Source of the DNA: Hydractinia symbiolongicarpus
Taxonomy: Eukaryota; Cnidaria; Hydrozoa; Anthoathecata; Hydractiniidae
Assembly: GCF_029227915.1 (NCBI RefSeq)
Contig: NC_079875.1
Span: forward strand, 1,178,001 to 1,242,000
DNA: 64,000 nucleotides
Direction: 5' to 3'
Shown here: positions 13,401-25,139 of the stretch, piece after piece
How positions within the stretch are numbered: position 1 is the first letter of the stretch
Layout: each line of letters begins with the position of its first letter
Translations under genes and position numbers: made by a program
Notes under the pieces: model-generated
Told to the model about the DNA's origin: nothing
Databases searched by the model: none
What the model saw: only the letters and a program-made list of their open reading frames with translations

Positions 13401-14965
13401 ATACTTTCTTTGTATACATTCGACTATACGGGCCAAGCCCGGGATTTACGGGAAATCTCGGGTTTTCGTTTGCCGGCGATTAAACCTCTTTCATTAAGCG
13501 TCTCATCAAAAATGAAAACATTTTTGAAAACTACAAGTCTCATGCGTTTTAGTGGTGAAAAAATAAATTAAAATATCGTTCTGGAAATGAGTTTACTCAC
13601 AGGGTACTTTCTTTGTATACATTTGACTATACGGGCCAAGCCCGGGATTTACGGGAAATCGCGGGTTTTCGTTTGCCGGCGATTAAACTTCTTTTATTCA
13701 GCGTATCATCAAAAATGAAAACATTTTTGAAAACTACAAGTCTCATGCGTTTTAGTGGTGAAAAAATAATTTAAAAAATTGTTCGGGAAATGAGTTTACA
13801 CGCTGGGTACTTCCTTTGTATACTTTTGACTATACGGGCCGAGTCCAAGATTTACGGGAAATCGCAGGTTTTCGTTTGCCGGCGATTAAACTTCTTTTAT
13901 TCAGCGTCTCATCAGAAATGAAAACATTTTTGAAAACTACAAGTCTCATACGTTTTAGTGGTGAAATAATAATTTAAAAAATCGTTTGGGAAATGAGTTT
14001 ACTCACAGGGTACTTTCTTTGTATACATTTGACTATACGGGCCAAGCCCGGGATTTACGGGAAATCGCGGGTTTTCGTTTGCCGGCGATTAAACTTCTTT
14101 TATTCAGCGTATCATCAAAAATGAAAACATTTTTGAAAACTACAAGTCTCATGCGTTTTAGTGGTGAAAAAATAATTTAAAAAATTGTTCGGGAAATGAG
14201 TTTACACGCTGGGTACTTCCTTTGTATACTTTTGACTATACGGGCCGAGTCCAAGATTTACGGGAAATCGCAGGTTTTCGTTTGCCGGCGATTAAACTTC
14301 TTTTATTCAGCGTCTCATCAGAAATGAAAACATTTTTGAAAACTACAAGTCTCATACGTTTTAGTGGTGAAATAATAATTTAAAAAATCGTTTGGGAAAT
14401 GAGTTTACGCCCTGGGTACTTTCTTTGTATACTTTTGACTATACGGGCCGAGTCCAGGATTTACGGGAAATTGCGGGATTCGTTTGCCGGCGATTAAACT
14501 TCTTTTATTCAGCGTCTCATCAAAAATGAAAACATTTTTAAAAACTACAAGTCTCATGCGTTTTAGTGGTGAAAAAATAAATTAAAAAATCGTTCGGGAA
14601 ATGAGTTTACTCACAGGGTACTTCCTTTGTATACTTTTGACTATACGGGCCGAGTCCAAGATTTACGGGAAATCGCAGGTTTTCGTTTGCCGGCGATTAA
14701 ACTTCTTTTATTCAGCGTCTCATCAAAAATGAAAACATTTTTGAAAACTACAAGTCTCATACGTTTTAGTGGTGAAAAAATAATTTAAAAAATCGTTTGG
14801 GAAATGAGTTTACTCCCTGGGTACTTTCTTTGTATACTTTTGACTATACGGGCCGAGTCCAGGATTTACGGGAAATTGCGGGTTTTCGTTTGCCGGCGAT
14901 TAAACTTCTTTTATTCAGCGTCTCATCAAACATGAAAACATTTTTGAAAACTACAAGTCTCATAC
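10470..14965 (+). repeat. 2029-bp (10-monomer) HOR in two copies, the second with an extra 406-bp dimer
   Basis: Rare markers recur at exactly 2029 bp: TTTTTCGGCG (10831, 12860), CACTGGCTAC (11167, 13196 for GGCT), ATACTTTAAAAATT, GGAATTGAG, AAAATATCG and CATCAGAAATG (11881, 13910). The second copy contains a further dimer duplication, about 13.59-13.99 kb repeated at about 14.00-14.40 kb, so the later marker GCGGGATTCG sits 2435 bp away (12041, 14476) instead of 2029. The junction between copies lies between 12498 and 12533, within monomer positions 134-165. Confidence 0.85.
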
Positions 14966-16992
14966 GTTTTAGTGGTGAAAAAATAATTTAAAAATTCGTT
15001 CTGGAAATGAGTTTACTCACTGGGTACTTTCCTTGTATACTTTTAACTATACGGGCCGAGTCCGGGATTTACGGGAAATCGCAGGTTTTCGTTTGCCGGC
15101 GATTAAACTTCTTTTATTCAGCGTCTCATCAAAAATGAAAACATTTTTAAAAACTACAAGTCTCATGGGCTTTAGTGGTGAAATAATAATTTAAAAAATC
15201 GTTTGGGAAATGAGTTTACTCCCTGGGTACTTTCTTTGTATACTTTTGACTATACGGGCCGAGTCCAGGATTTACGGGAAATTGCGGGTTTTCGTTTGCC
15301 GGCGATTAAACTTCTTTTATTCAGCGTCTCATCAAAAATGAAAACATTTTTGAAAACTACAAGTCTCATAGGTTTTAGTGGTGAAAAAAATAATTTAAAA
15401 ATTCGTTCTGGAAATGAGTTTACTCACTGGGTACTTTCCTTGTATACTTTTAACTATACGGGCCGAGTCCCGGATTTACGGGAAATCGCGGGTTTTCGTT
15501 TTCCGGCGATTAAACTTCTTTTATTCAGCGTCTCATCAAAAATGAAAACATTTTTAAAAAATAAAAGTCTGATGGGCTTTAGTGGTGAAAAAATAATTTA
15601 AAAATTCGTTCTGGAAATGAGTTTACTCACTGGGTACTTTCCTTGTATACTTTTAACTATACGGGCCGAGTCCGGGATTTACGGGAAATCGCGGGTTTTC
15701 GTTTGCCGGCGATTAAACTTCTTTTATTCAGCGTCTCATCAAAAATGAAAACATTTTTAAAAAATACAAGTCTGATGGGCTTTAGTGGTGAAAAAATAAA
15801 TTAAAAAATCGTTCTGGAATAGAGTTTACTTACAGGGTACTTTCTTTGTATACATTCGACTATACGGGCCAAGCCCGGGATTTACGGGAAATCTCGGGTT
15901 TTCGTTTGCCGGCGATTAAACCTCTTTTATTCAGCGTATCATCAAAAATGAAAACATTTTTGAAAACTACAAGTCTCATACGTTTTAGTGGTGAAAAAAT
16001 AATTTAAAAATTCGTTCTGGAAATGAGTTTACTCACTGGGTACTTTCCTTGTATACTTTTAACTATACGGGCCGAGTCCGGGATTTACGGGAAATCGCAG
16101 GTTTTCGTTTGCCGGCGATTAAACTTCTTTTATTCAGCGTCTCATCAAAAATGAAAACATTTTTAAAAACTACAAGTCTCATGGGCTTTAGTGGTGAAAT
16201 AATAATTTAAAAAATCGTTTGGGAAATGAGTTTACTCCCTGGGTACTTTCTTTGTATACTTTTGACTATACGGGCCGAGTCCAGGATTTACGGGAAATTG
16301 CGGGTTTTCGTTTGCCGGCGATTAAACTTCTTTTATTCAGCGTCTCATCAAAAATGAAAACATTTTTGAAAACTACAAGTCTCATAGGTTTTAGTGGTGA
16401 AAAAAATAATTTAAAAATTCGTTCTGGAAATGAGTTTACTCACTGGGTACTTTCCTTGTATACTTTTAACTATACGGGCCGAGTCCCGGATTTACGGGAA
16501 ATCGCGGGTTTTCGTTTTCCGGCGATTAAACTTCTTTTATTCAGCGTCTCATCAAAAATGAAAACATTTTTAAAAAATAAAAGTCTGATGGGCTTTAGTG
16601 GTGAAAAAATAATTTAAAAATTCGTTCTGGAAATGAGTTTACTCACTGGGTACTTTCCTTGTATACTTTTAACTATACGGGCCGAGTCCGGGATTTACGG
16701 GAAATCGCGGGTTTTCGTTTGCCGGCGATTAAACTTCTTTTATTCAGCGTCTCATCAAAAATGAAAACATTTTTAAAAAATACAAGTCTGATGGGCTTTA
16801 GTGGTGAAAAAATAAATTAAAAAATCGTTCTGGAATAGAGTTTACTTACAGGGTACTTTCTTTGTATACATTCGACTATACGGGCCAAGCCCGGGATTTA
16901 CGGGAAATCTCGGGTTTTCGTTTGCCGGCGATTAAACCTCTTTTATTCAGCGTATCATCAAAAATGAAAACATTTTTGAAAACTACAAGTCT
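14935..16992 (+). repeat. 1016-bp (5-monomer) HOR, two copies
   Basis: Two copies at an offset of 1016 bp, which is 5 x 203 + 1 because one monomer is 204 bp (GAAAAAAATAATTT, an extra A). Markers in both are AATAAAAGTCTGATGG, GTTTTCCGGCG and GGAATAGAGTTTAC. The 204-bp monomer restores reading phase across the junction and creates a 132-codon open frame at 15203-15601 and 16219-16617. I regard that frame as a by-product of the repeat. Confidence 0.8.
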
Positions 16993-17002
16993 CATGCGTT
17001 TT

Positions 17003-18763
17003 AGTGGTAAAAAAATAATTTAAAAAATTGTTCGGGAAATGAGTTTACACGCTGGGTACTTCCTTTGTATACTTTTGACTATACGGGCCGAGTCCAAGAT
17101 TTACGGGAAATCGCAGGTTTTCGTTTGCCGGCGATTAAACTTCTTTTATTCAGCGTCTCATCAGAAATGAAAACATTTTTGAAAACTACAAGTCTCATAC
17201 GTTTTAGTGGTGAAATAATAATTTAAAAAATCGTTTGGGAAATGAGTTTACGCCCTGGGTACTTTCTTTGTATACTTTTGACTATACGGGCCGAGTCCAG
17301 GATTTACGGGAAATTGCGGGATTCGTTTGCCGGCGATTAAACTTCTTTTATTCAGCGTCTCATCAAAAATGAAAACATTTTTAAAAACTACAAGTCTCAT
17401 GCGTTTTAGTGGTGAAAAAATAAATTAAAAAATCGTTCGGGAAATGAGTTTACTCACAGGGTACTTCCTTTGTATACTTTTGACTATACGGGCCGAGTCC
17501 AAGATTTACGGGAAATCGCAGGTTTTCGTTTGCCGGCGATTAAACTTCTTTTATTCAGCGTCTCATCAAAAATGAAAACATTTTTGAAAACTACAAGTCT
17601 CATACGTTTTAGTGGTGAAAAAATAATTTAAAAAATCGTTTGGGAAATGAGTTTACTCCCTGGGTACTTTCTTTGTATACTTTTGACTATACGGGCCGAG
17701 TCCAGGATTTACGGGAAATTGCGGGTTTTCGTTTGCCGGCGATTAAACTTCTTTTATTCAGCGTCTCATCAAACATGAAAACATTTTTGAAAACAACAAG
17801 TCTCATACGTTTTAGTGGTGAAAAAATAATTTAAAAATTCGTTCTGGAAATGAGTTTACTCACTGGGTACTTTCCTTGTATACTTTTAACTATACGGGCC
17901 GAGTCCGGGATTTACGGGAAATCGCAGGTTTTCGTTTGCCGGCGATTAAACTTCTTTTATTCAGCGTCTCATCAAAAATGAAAACATTTTTAAAAACTAC
18001 AAGTCTCATGGGCTTTAGTGGTGAAATAATAATTTAAAAAATCGTTTGGGAAATGAGTTTACTCCCTGGGTACTTTCTTTGTATACTTTTGACTATACGG
18101 GCCGAGTCCAGGATTTACGGGAAATTGCGGGTTTTCGTTTGCCGGCGATTAAACTTCTTTTATTCAGCGTCTCATCAAAAATGAAAACATTTTTGAAAAC
18201 TACAAGTCTCATAGGTTTTAGTGGTGAAAAAAATAATTTAAAAATTCGTTCTGGAAATGAGTTTACTCACTGGGTACTTTCCTTGTATACTTTTAACTAT
18301 ACGGGCCGAGTCCCGGATTTACGGGAAATCGCGGGTTTTCGTTTTCCGGCGATTAAACTTCTTTTATTCAGCGTCTCATCAAAAATGAAAACATTTTTAA
18401 AAAATACAAGTCTGATGGGCTTTAGTGGTGAAAAAATAATTTAAAAATTCGTTCTGGAAATGAGTTTACTCACTGGGTACTTTCCTTGTATACTTTTAAC
18501 TATACGGGCCGAGTCCGGGATTTACGGGAAATCGCGGGTTTTCGTTTGCCGGCGATTAAACTTCTTTTATTCAGCGTCTCATCAAAAATGAAAACATTTT
18601 TAAAAAATACAAGTCTGATGGGCTTTAGTGGTGAAAAAATAAATTAAAAAATCGTTCTGGAATAGAGTTTACTTACAGGGTACTTTCTTTGTATACATTC
18701 GACTATACGGGCCAAGCCCGGGATTTACGGGAAATCTCGGGTTTTCGTTTGCCGGCGATTAAA
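17003..18763 (+). repeat. Dispersed copy of 14160-15920
   Basis: This block matches 14160-15920 at an offset of 2843 bp (14 monomers + 1). Shared markers include GCGGGATTCG (14476, 17319), CATCAAACATG, the 204-bp monomer and GGAATAGAG. The match ends where CTCTTTTATTCAGCGTATC (upstream copy) meets CTCTTTCATTAAGCGTCTC here. It differs from the 15-17 kb copies by AATACAAGTC instead of AATAAAAGTC. Confidence 0.75.
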
Positions 18764-20899
18764 CCTCTTTCATTAAGCGTCTCATCAAAAATGAAAATAT
18801 TTTTGAAAACTACAAGTCTCATGCGTTTTAGTGGTGAAAAAATAAATTAAAATATCGTTCTGGAAATGAGTTTACTCACAGGGTACTTTCTTTGTATACA
18901 TTTGACTATACGGGCCAAGCCCGGGATTTACGGGAAATCGCGGGTTTTCGTTTGCCGGCGATTAAACTTCTTTTATTCAGCGTATCATCAAAAATGAAAA
19001 CATTTTTGAAAACTACAAGTCTCATGCGTTTTAGTGGTGAAAAAATAATTTAAAAAATTGTTTGGGAAATGAGTTTACACGCTGGGTACTTCCTTTGTAT
19101 ACTTTTGACTATACGGGCCGAGTCCAAGATTTACGGGAAATCGCAGGTTTTCGTTTGCCGGCGATTAAACTTCTTTTATTCAGCGTCTCATCAAAAATGA
19201 AAACATTTTTGAAAACTACAAGTCTCATACGTTTTAGTGGTGAAATAATAATTTAAAAAATCGTTTGGGAAATGAGTTTACGCCCTGGGTACTTTCTTTG
19301 TATACTTTTGACTATACGGGCCGAGTCCAGGATTTACGGGAAATTGCGGGTTTTCGTTTGCCGGCGATTAAACTTCTTTTATTCAGCGTCTCATCAAAAA
19401 TGAAAACATTTTTAAAAACTACAAGTCTCATGCGTTTTAGTGGTGAAAAAATAAATTAAAAAATCGTTCGGGAAATGAGTTTACTCACAGGGTACTTCCT
19501 TTGTATACTTTTGACTATACGGGCCGAGTCCAAGGTTTACGGGAAATCGCAGGTTTTCGTTTGCCGGCGATTAAACTTCTTTTATTCAGCGTCTCATCAA
19601 AAATGAAAACATTTTTGAAAACTACAAGTCTCATACGTTTTAGTGGTGAAAAAATAATTTAAAAAATCGTTTGGGAAATGAGTTTACTCCCTGGGTACTT
19701 TCTTTGTATACTTTTGACTATACGGGCCGAGTCCAGGATTTACGGGAAATTGCGGGTTTTCGTTTGCCGGCGATTAAACTTCTTTTATTCAGCGTCTCAT
19801 CAAACATGAAAACATTTTTGAAAACTACAAGTCTCATACGTTTTAGTGGTGAAAAAATAATTTAAAAATTCGTTCTGGAAATGAGTTTACTCACTGGGTA
19901 CTTTCCTTGTATACTTTTAACTATACGGGCCGAGTCCGGGATTTACGGGAAATCGCAGGTTTTCGTTTGCCGGCGATTAAACTTCTTTTATTCAGCGTCT
20001 CATCAAAAATGAAAACATTTTTAAAAACTACAAGTCTCATGGGCTTTAGTGGTGAAATAATAATTTAAAAAATCGTTTGGGAAATGAGTTTACTCCCTGG
20101 GTACTTTCTTTGTATACTTTTGACTATACGGGCCGAGTCCAGGATTTACGGGAAATTGCGGGTTTTCGTTTGCCGGCGATTAAACTTCTTTTATTCAGCG
20201 TCTCATCAAAAATGAAAACATTTTTGAAAACTACAAGTCTCATGCGTTTTAGTGGTGAAAAAATAAATTAAAAAATCGTTCTGGAAATGAGTTTACTCAC
20301 AGGGTACTTTCTTTGTATACATTCGACTATACGGGCCAAGCCGGGATTTACGGGAAATCGCGGGTTTTCGTTTGCCGGCGATTAAACCTCTTTCATTAAG
20401 CCTCTCATCAAAAATGAAAACATTTTTAAAAGCTACAAGTCTCATGCGTTTTAGTGGTGAAAAAATAATTTAAAAAATCGTTCGGGAAATGAGTTTACAC
20501 CCTGGATACTTTCTTTGTATACTTTTGACTATACTTGCCGAGTCCAAGATTTACGGGAAATCGCAGGTTTTCGTTTGCCGGCGATTAAACTTCTTTTATT
20601 CAGCGTCTCATCAAAAATGAAAACATTTTTGAAAACTACAAGTCTCATAGGTTTTAGTGGTGAAAAAAATAATTTAAAAATTCGTTCTGGAAATGAGTGT
20701 ACTCACTGGGTACTTTCCTTGCATACTTTTAACTATACGGGCCGAGTCCGGGATTTACGGGAAATCGCGGGTTTTCGTTTGCCGGCGATTAAACTTCTTT
20801 TATTCAGCGTCTCATCAAAAATGAAAACATTTTTAAAAAATACAAGTCTGATGGGCTTTAGTGGTGAAAAAATAAATTAAAAAATCGTTCTGGAAATGA

Positions 20900-23800
20900 G
20901 TTTACTTACAGGGTACTTTCTTTGTATACATTCGACTATACGGGCCAAGCCCAGGATTTACGGGAAATCTCGGGTTTTCGTTTGCCGGCGATTAAACCTC
21001 TTTCATTAAGCGTCTCATCAAAAATGAAAACATTTTTGAAAACTACAAGTCTCATGCGTTTTAGTGGTGAAAAAATAAATTAAAAAATCGTTCTGGAAAT
21101 GAGTTTACTCACAGGGTACTTTCTTTGTATACATTTGACTATACGGGCCAAGCCCGGGATTTAAGGGAAGTCGCGGGTTTTCGTTTGCCGGCGATTAAAC
21201 CTCTTTCATTAAGCGTCTCATCAAAAATGGAAACATTTTTGAAAACTACAAGTCTCATGCGTTTTAGTGGTGAAAAAATAAATTAAAAAATCGTTCTGGA
21301 AATGAGTTTACTCACAGGGTACTTTCTTTGTTGCATTCGACTATACGGGCCAAGCCCGGGATTTACGGGAAATCGCGGGTTTTCGTTTGCCGGCGATTAA
21401 ACCTCTTTCATTAAGCGTCTCATCAAAAATGAAAACATTTTTGAAAACTACAAGTCTCATGCGTTTTAGTGGTGAAAAAAAAATTTAAAAAATCGTTCAG
21501 GAAATGAGTTTACTCCCTGGGTACTTTCTTTGTATACATTCGACTATACGGGCCAAGCCCGGGATTTACGGGAAATCGCGGGATTTCCTTTGCCGGTGAT
21601 TAAACCTCTTTTATTAAGCGTCTCATCAAAAATGAAAACATTTTTGAAAACTGCAAGTCTCATGCGTTTTAGTGGTGAAAAGATAATTGAAAAAATTGTT
21701 TCGGAAATAAGTTTACTCACAGGGTACTTTCTTTGTATACATTCAATTATACGGGCCAAGCCCGGGATTTACGGGAAATCGCAGGTTTTCGTTTGCCGGC
21801 GATTAAACAACTTTCATTAAGCGTCTCATCAAAAATGAAAACATTTCTGAAAACTACAAGTCTCATGCGTTTTAGTGGTGAAAAGATAATTGAAAAAATC
21901 GTTTCGGAAATGAGTTTACTCACAGGGTACTTTCTTTGTATACATTCGACTATACGGGCCAAGCCCGGGATTTACGGGAGATCGCTGGTTTTCGTTTGCC
22001 GGCGATTAAACAACTTTCATTAAGCGTCTCATCAAAAATGAAAACATTTTTGAAAACTACAAGTCTCATGCGTTTTAGTGGTGAAAAATAATTTAAAAAA
22101 TCGTTCTGGAAATGAGTTTACTCACAGGGTACTTTCTTTGTTACATTCGACTATACGGGCCAAGCCCGGGATTTACGGGAAATCGCGGGTTTTAGTTTGC
22201 CGGCGATTAAACCTCTTTCATTAAGCGTCTCATCAAAAATGAAAACATTTTTGAAAACTACAAGTCTCATGCGTTTTAGTGGTGAAAAAAAAATTTAAAA
22301 AATCGTTCAGGAAATGAGTTTACTCCCTGGGTACTTTCTTTGTATACATTCGACTATACGGGCCAAGCCCGGGATTTACGGGAAATCGCGGGATTTCCTT
22401 TGCCGGTGATTAAACCTCTTTTATTAAGCGTCTCATCAAAAATGAAAACATTTTTGAAAACTGCAAGTCTCATGCGTTTTAGTGGTGAAAAGATAATTGA
22501 AAAAATTGTTTCGGAAATAAGTTTACTCACAGGGTACTTTCTTTGTATACATTCAATTATACGGGCCAAGCCCGGGATTTACGGGAAATCGCGGGTTTTC
22601 GTTTGCCGGCGATTAAACAACTTTCATTAAGCGTCTCATCAAAAATGAAAACATTTCTGAAAACTACAAGTCTCATGCGTTTTAGTGGTGAAAAGATAAT
22701 TGAAAAAATCGTTTCGGAAATGAGTTTACTCACAGGGTACTTTCTTTGTATACATTCGACTATACGGGCCAAGCCCGGGATTTACGGGAGATCGCGGGTT
22801 TTCGTTTGCCGGCGATTAAACAACTTTCATTAAGCGTCTCATCAAAAATGAAAACATTTTTGAAAACTACAAGTCTCATGCGTTTTAGTGGTGAAAAAAT
22901 AATTTAAAAAATCGTTCGGGAAATGAGTTTACACCCTGGGTACTTTCTTTGTATACTTTTGACTATACGGGCCAAGCCCGGGATTTACGGGAAATCGCGG
23001 GATTTCCTTTGCCGGTGATTAAACCTCTTTTATTAAGCGTCTCATCAAAAATGAAAACATTTTTGAAAACTGCAAGTCTCATGCGTTTTAGTGGTGAAAA
23101 GATAATTGAAAAAATTGTTTCGGAAATAAGTTTACTCACAGGGTACTTTCTTTGTATACATTCAATTATACGGGCCAAGCCCGGGATTTACGGGAAATCG
23201 CAGGTTTTCGTTTGCCGGCGATTAAACAACTTTCATTAAGCGTCTCATCAAAAATGAAAACATTTCTGAAAACTACAAGTCTCATGCGTTTTAGTGGTGA
23301 AAAGATAATTGAAAAAATCGTTTCGGAAATGAGTTTACTCACAGGGTACTTTCTTTGTATACATTCGACTATACGGGCCAAGCCCGGGATTTACGGGAGA
23401 TCGCTGGTTTTCGTTTGCCGGCGATTAAACAACTTTCATTAAGCGTCTCATCAAAAATGAAAACATTTTTGAAAACTACAAGTCTCATGCGTTTTAGTGG
23501 TGAAAAAATAATTTAAAAAATCGTTCTGGAAATGAGTTTACTCACAGGGTACTTTCTTTGTTACATTCGACTATACGGGCCAAGCCCGGGATTTACGGGA
23601 AATCGCGGGTTTTAGTTTGCCGGCGATTAAACCTCTTTCATTAAGCGTCTCATCAAAAATGAAAACATTTTTGAAAACTACAAGTCTCATGCGTTTTAGT
23701 GGTGAAAAAAAAATTTAAAAAATCGTTCAGGAAATGAGTTTACTCCCTGGGTACTTTCTTTGTATACATTCGACTATACGGGCCAAGCCCGGGATTTACG

Positions 23801-24480
23801 GGAAATCGCGGGATTTCCTTTGCCGGTGATTAAACCTCTTTTATTAAGCGTCTCATCAAAAATGAAAACATTTTTGAAAACTGCAAGTCTCATGCGTTTT
23901 AGTGGTGAAAAGATAATTGAAAAAATTGTTTCGGAAATAAGTTTACTCACAGGGTACTTTCTTTGTATACATTCAATTATACGGGCCAAGCCCGGGATTT
24001 ACGGGAAATCGCGGGTTTTCGTTTGCCGGCGATTAAACAACTTTCATTAAGCGTCTCATCAAAAATGAAAACATTTCTGAAAACTACAAGTCTCATGCGT
24101 TTTAGTGGTGAAAAGATAATTGAAAAAATCGTTTCGGAAATGAGTTTACTCACAGGGTACTTTCTTTGTATACATTCGACTATACGGGCCAAGCCCGGGA
24201 TTTACGGGAGATCGCGGGTTTTCGTTTGCCGGCGATTAAACAACTTTCATTAAGCGTCTCATCAAAAATGAAAACATTTTTGAAAACTACAAGTCTCATG
24301 CGTTTTAGTGGTGAAAAAATAATTTAAAAAATCGTTCGGGAAATGAGTTTACACCCTGGGTACTTTCTTTGTATACTTTTGACTATACGGGCCAAGCCCG
24401 GGATTTACGGGAGATCGCGGGTTTTCGTTTGCCGGCGATTAAACAACTTTCATTAAGCGTCTCATCAAAAATGAAAACAT
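20900..24480 (+). repeat. Run of A-haplotype monomers
   Basis: Eighteen or so consecutive monomers carry A-type markers: CCAAGCCCGGG in the GC box, mostly CATTCGAC or CATTCAATT before it, and CTTTCATTAAGC or CTCTTTTATTAAGC after it. Elsewhere A-type monomers occur singly or in small groups. In A-type monomers the GC box contains a short inverted repeat, CGGGC-CAA-GCCCG. Several have GAAAAGATAATTGAAAAA, which removes the TAA stop found in other monomers and opens 96-codon forward and 71-codon reverse frames. The same run is repeated about 8.3 kb further on. Confidence 0.75.
21543..24411 (+). repeat. 1419/1420-bp (7-monomer) HOR, two copies
   Basis: Nested inside duplication copy 1. Blocks starting near 21543 and 22962 match at 1419 bp, changing to 1420 bp after a 1-bp A-run difference (GTGAAAAATAATTT near 22081). 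Markers are GGATTTCCTTTGCCGGTG, AAAACTGCAAGTC, ATTCAATTATACGG and GGGAGATCGC. The matching stretch in duplication copy 2 (from about 29858) has the same structure except for the converted patch, which shows that the 7-monomer HOR existed before the 8.3-kb duplication. Confidence 0.8.
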
Positions 24481-25139
24481 TTCTGAAAAGTACAAGTCTC
24501 ATGCGTTTTATTGGTGAAAATTAATTTAAAAAATCGTTCGGGAAATGAGTTTTCTCCCTGGGTACTTTCTTTGTATACTTTTGACTATACGCGCAGGGTC
24601 CGGGATTTACGGGAAGTCGCGGGTTTTCGTTTGCCGGCAATTAAACTTCTTTTATTCAGCGTCTCATCAAAATGAAAACATTTTTAAATACTACAAGTCT
24701 CAAGCGTTTTAGTGGTGAAATAATAATTTAAAAAATCGTTCGGGAAATGAGTTTACACTCCGGGTACTTTCTTTGTATACTTTTGACTATACGGGCCGAG
24801 TCCGGGATTTACGGGAAATCGCAGGTTTTCGTTTGCCGGCGATTAAACTTCTTTTATTCAGCGTCTCATCAAAAATGAAAACATTTTTGAAAACTACAAG
24901 TCTCATGCGTTTTAGTGGTGAAAAGATAATTGAAAAAATCGTTTCGGAAATGAGTTTACTCACTGGGTACTTTCTTTGTATACATTCGACTATACGGGCC
25001 AAGCCCGGGATTTACGGGAAATAGCAGGTTTTCGTTTGCCGGCGATTAAACTTCTTTTATTCAGCGTCTCATAAAAAATGAAAACATTTCTGAAAACTAC
25101 AAGTCTCATGCGTTTTAGTGGTGAAAAAATAATTTAAAA

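Noticed and set aside
15203-15601. 132-codon frames at 15203, 16219 and 18046
   Set aside because: They are two tandem monomers read in one frame because of a 1-bp insertion. The protein is simply the monomer translated twice, and the start is TTG.
21530-21820. 96-codon forward frames overlapping 71-codon reverse frames in A-type monomers
   Set aside because: Both arise because GATAATTGAAAAA removes a TAA stop. They overlap on opposite strands, start at TTG, and recur with the repeat period.
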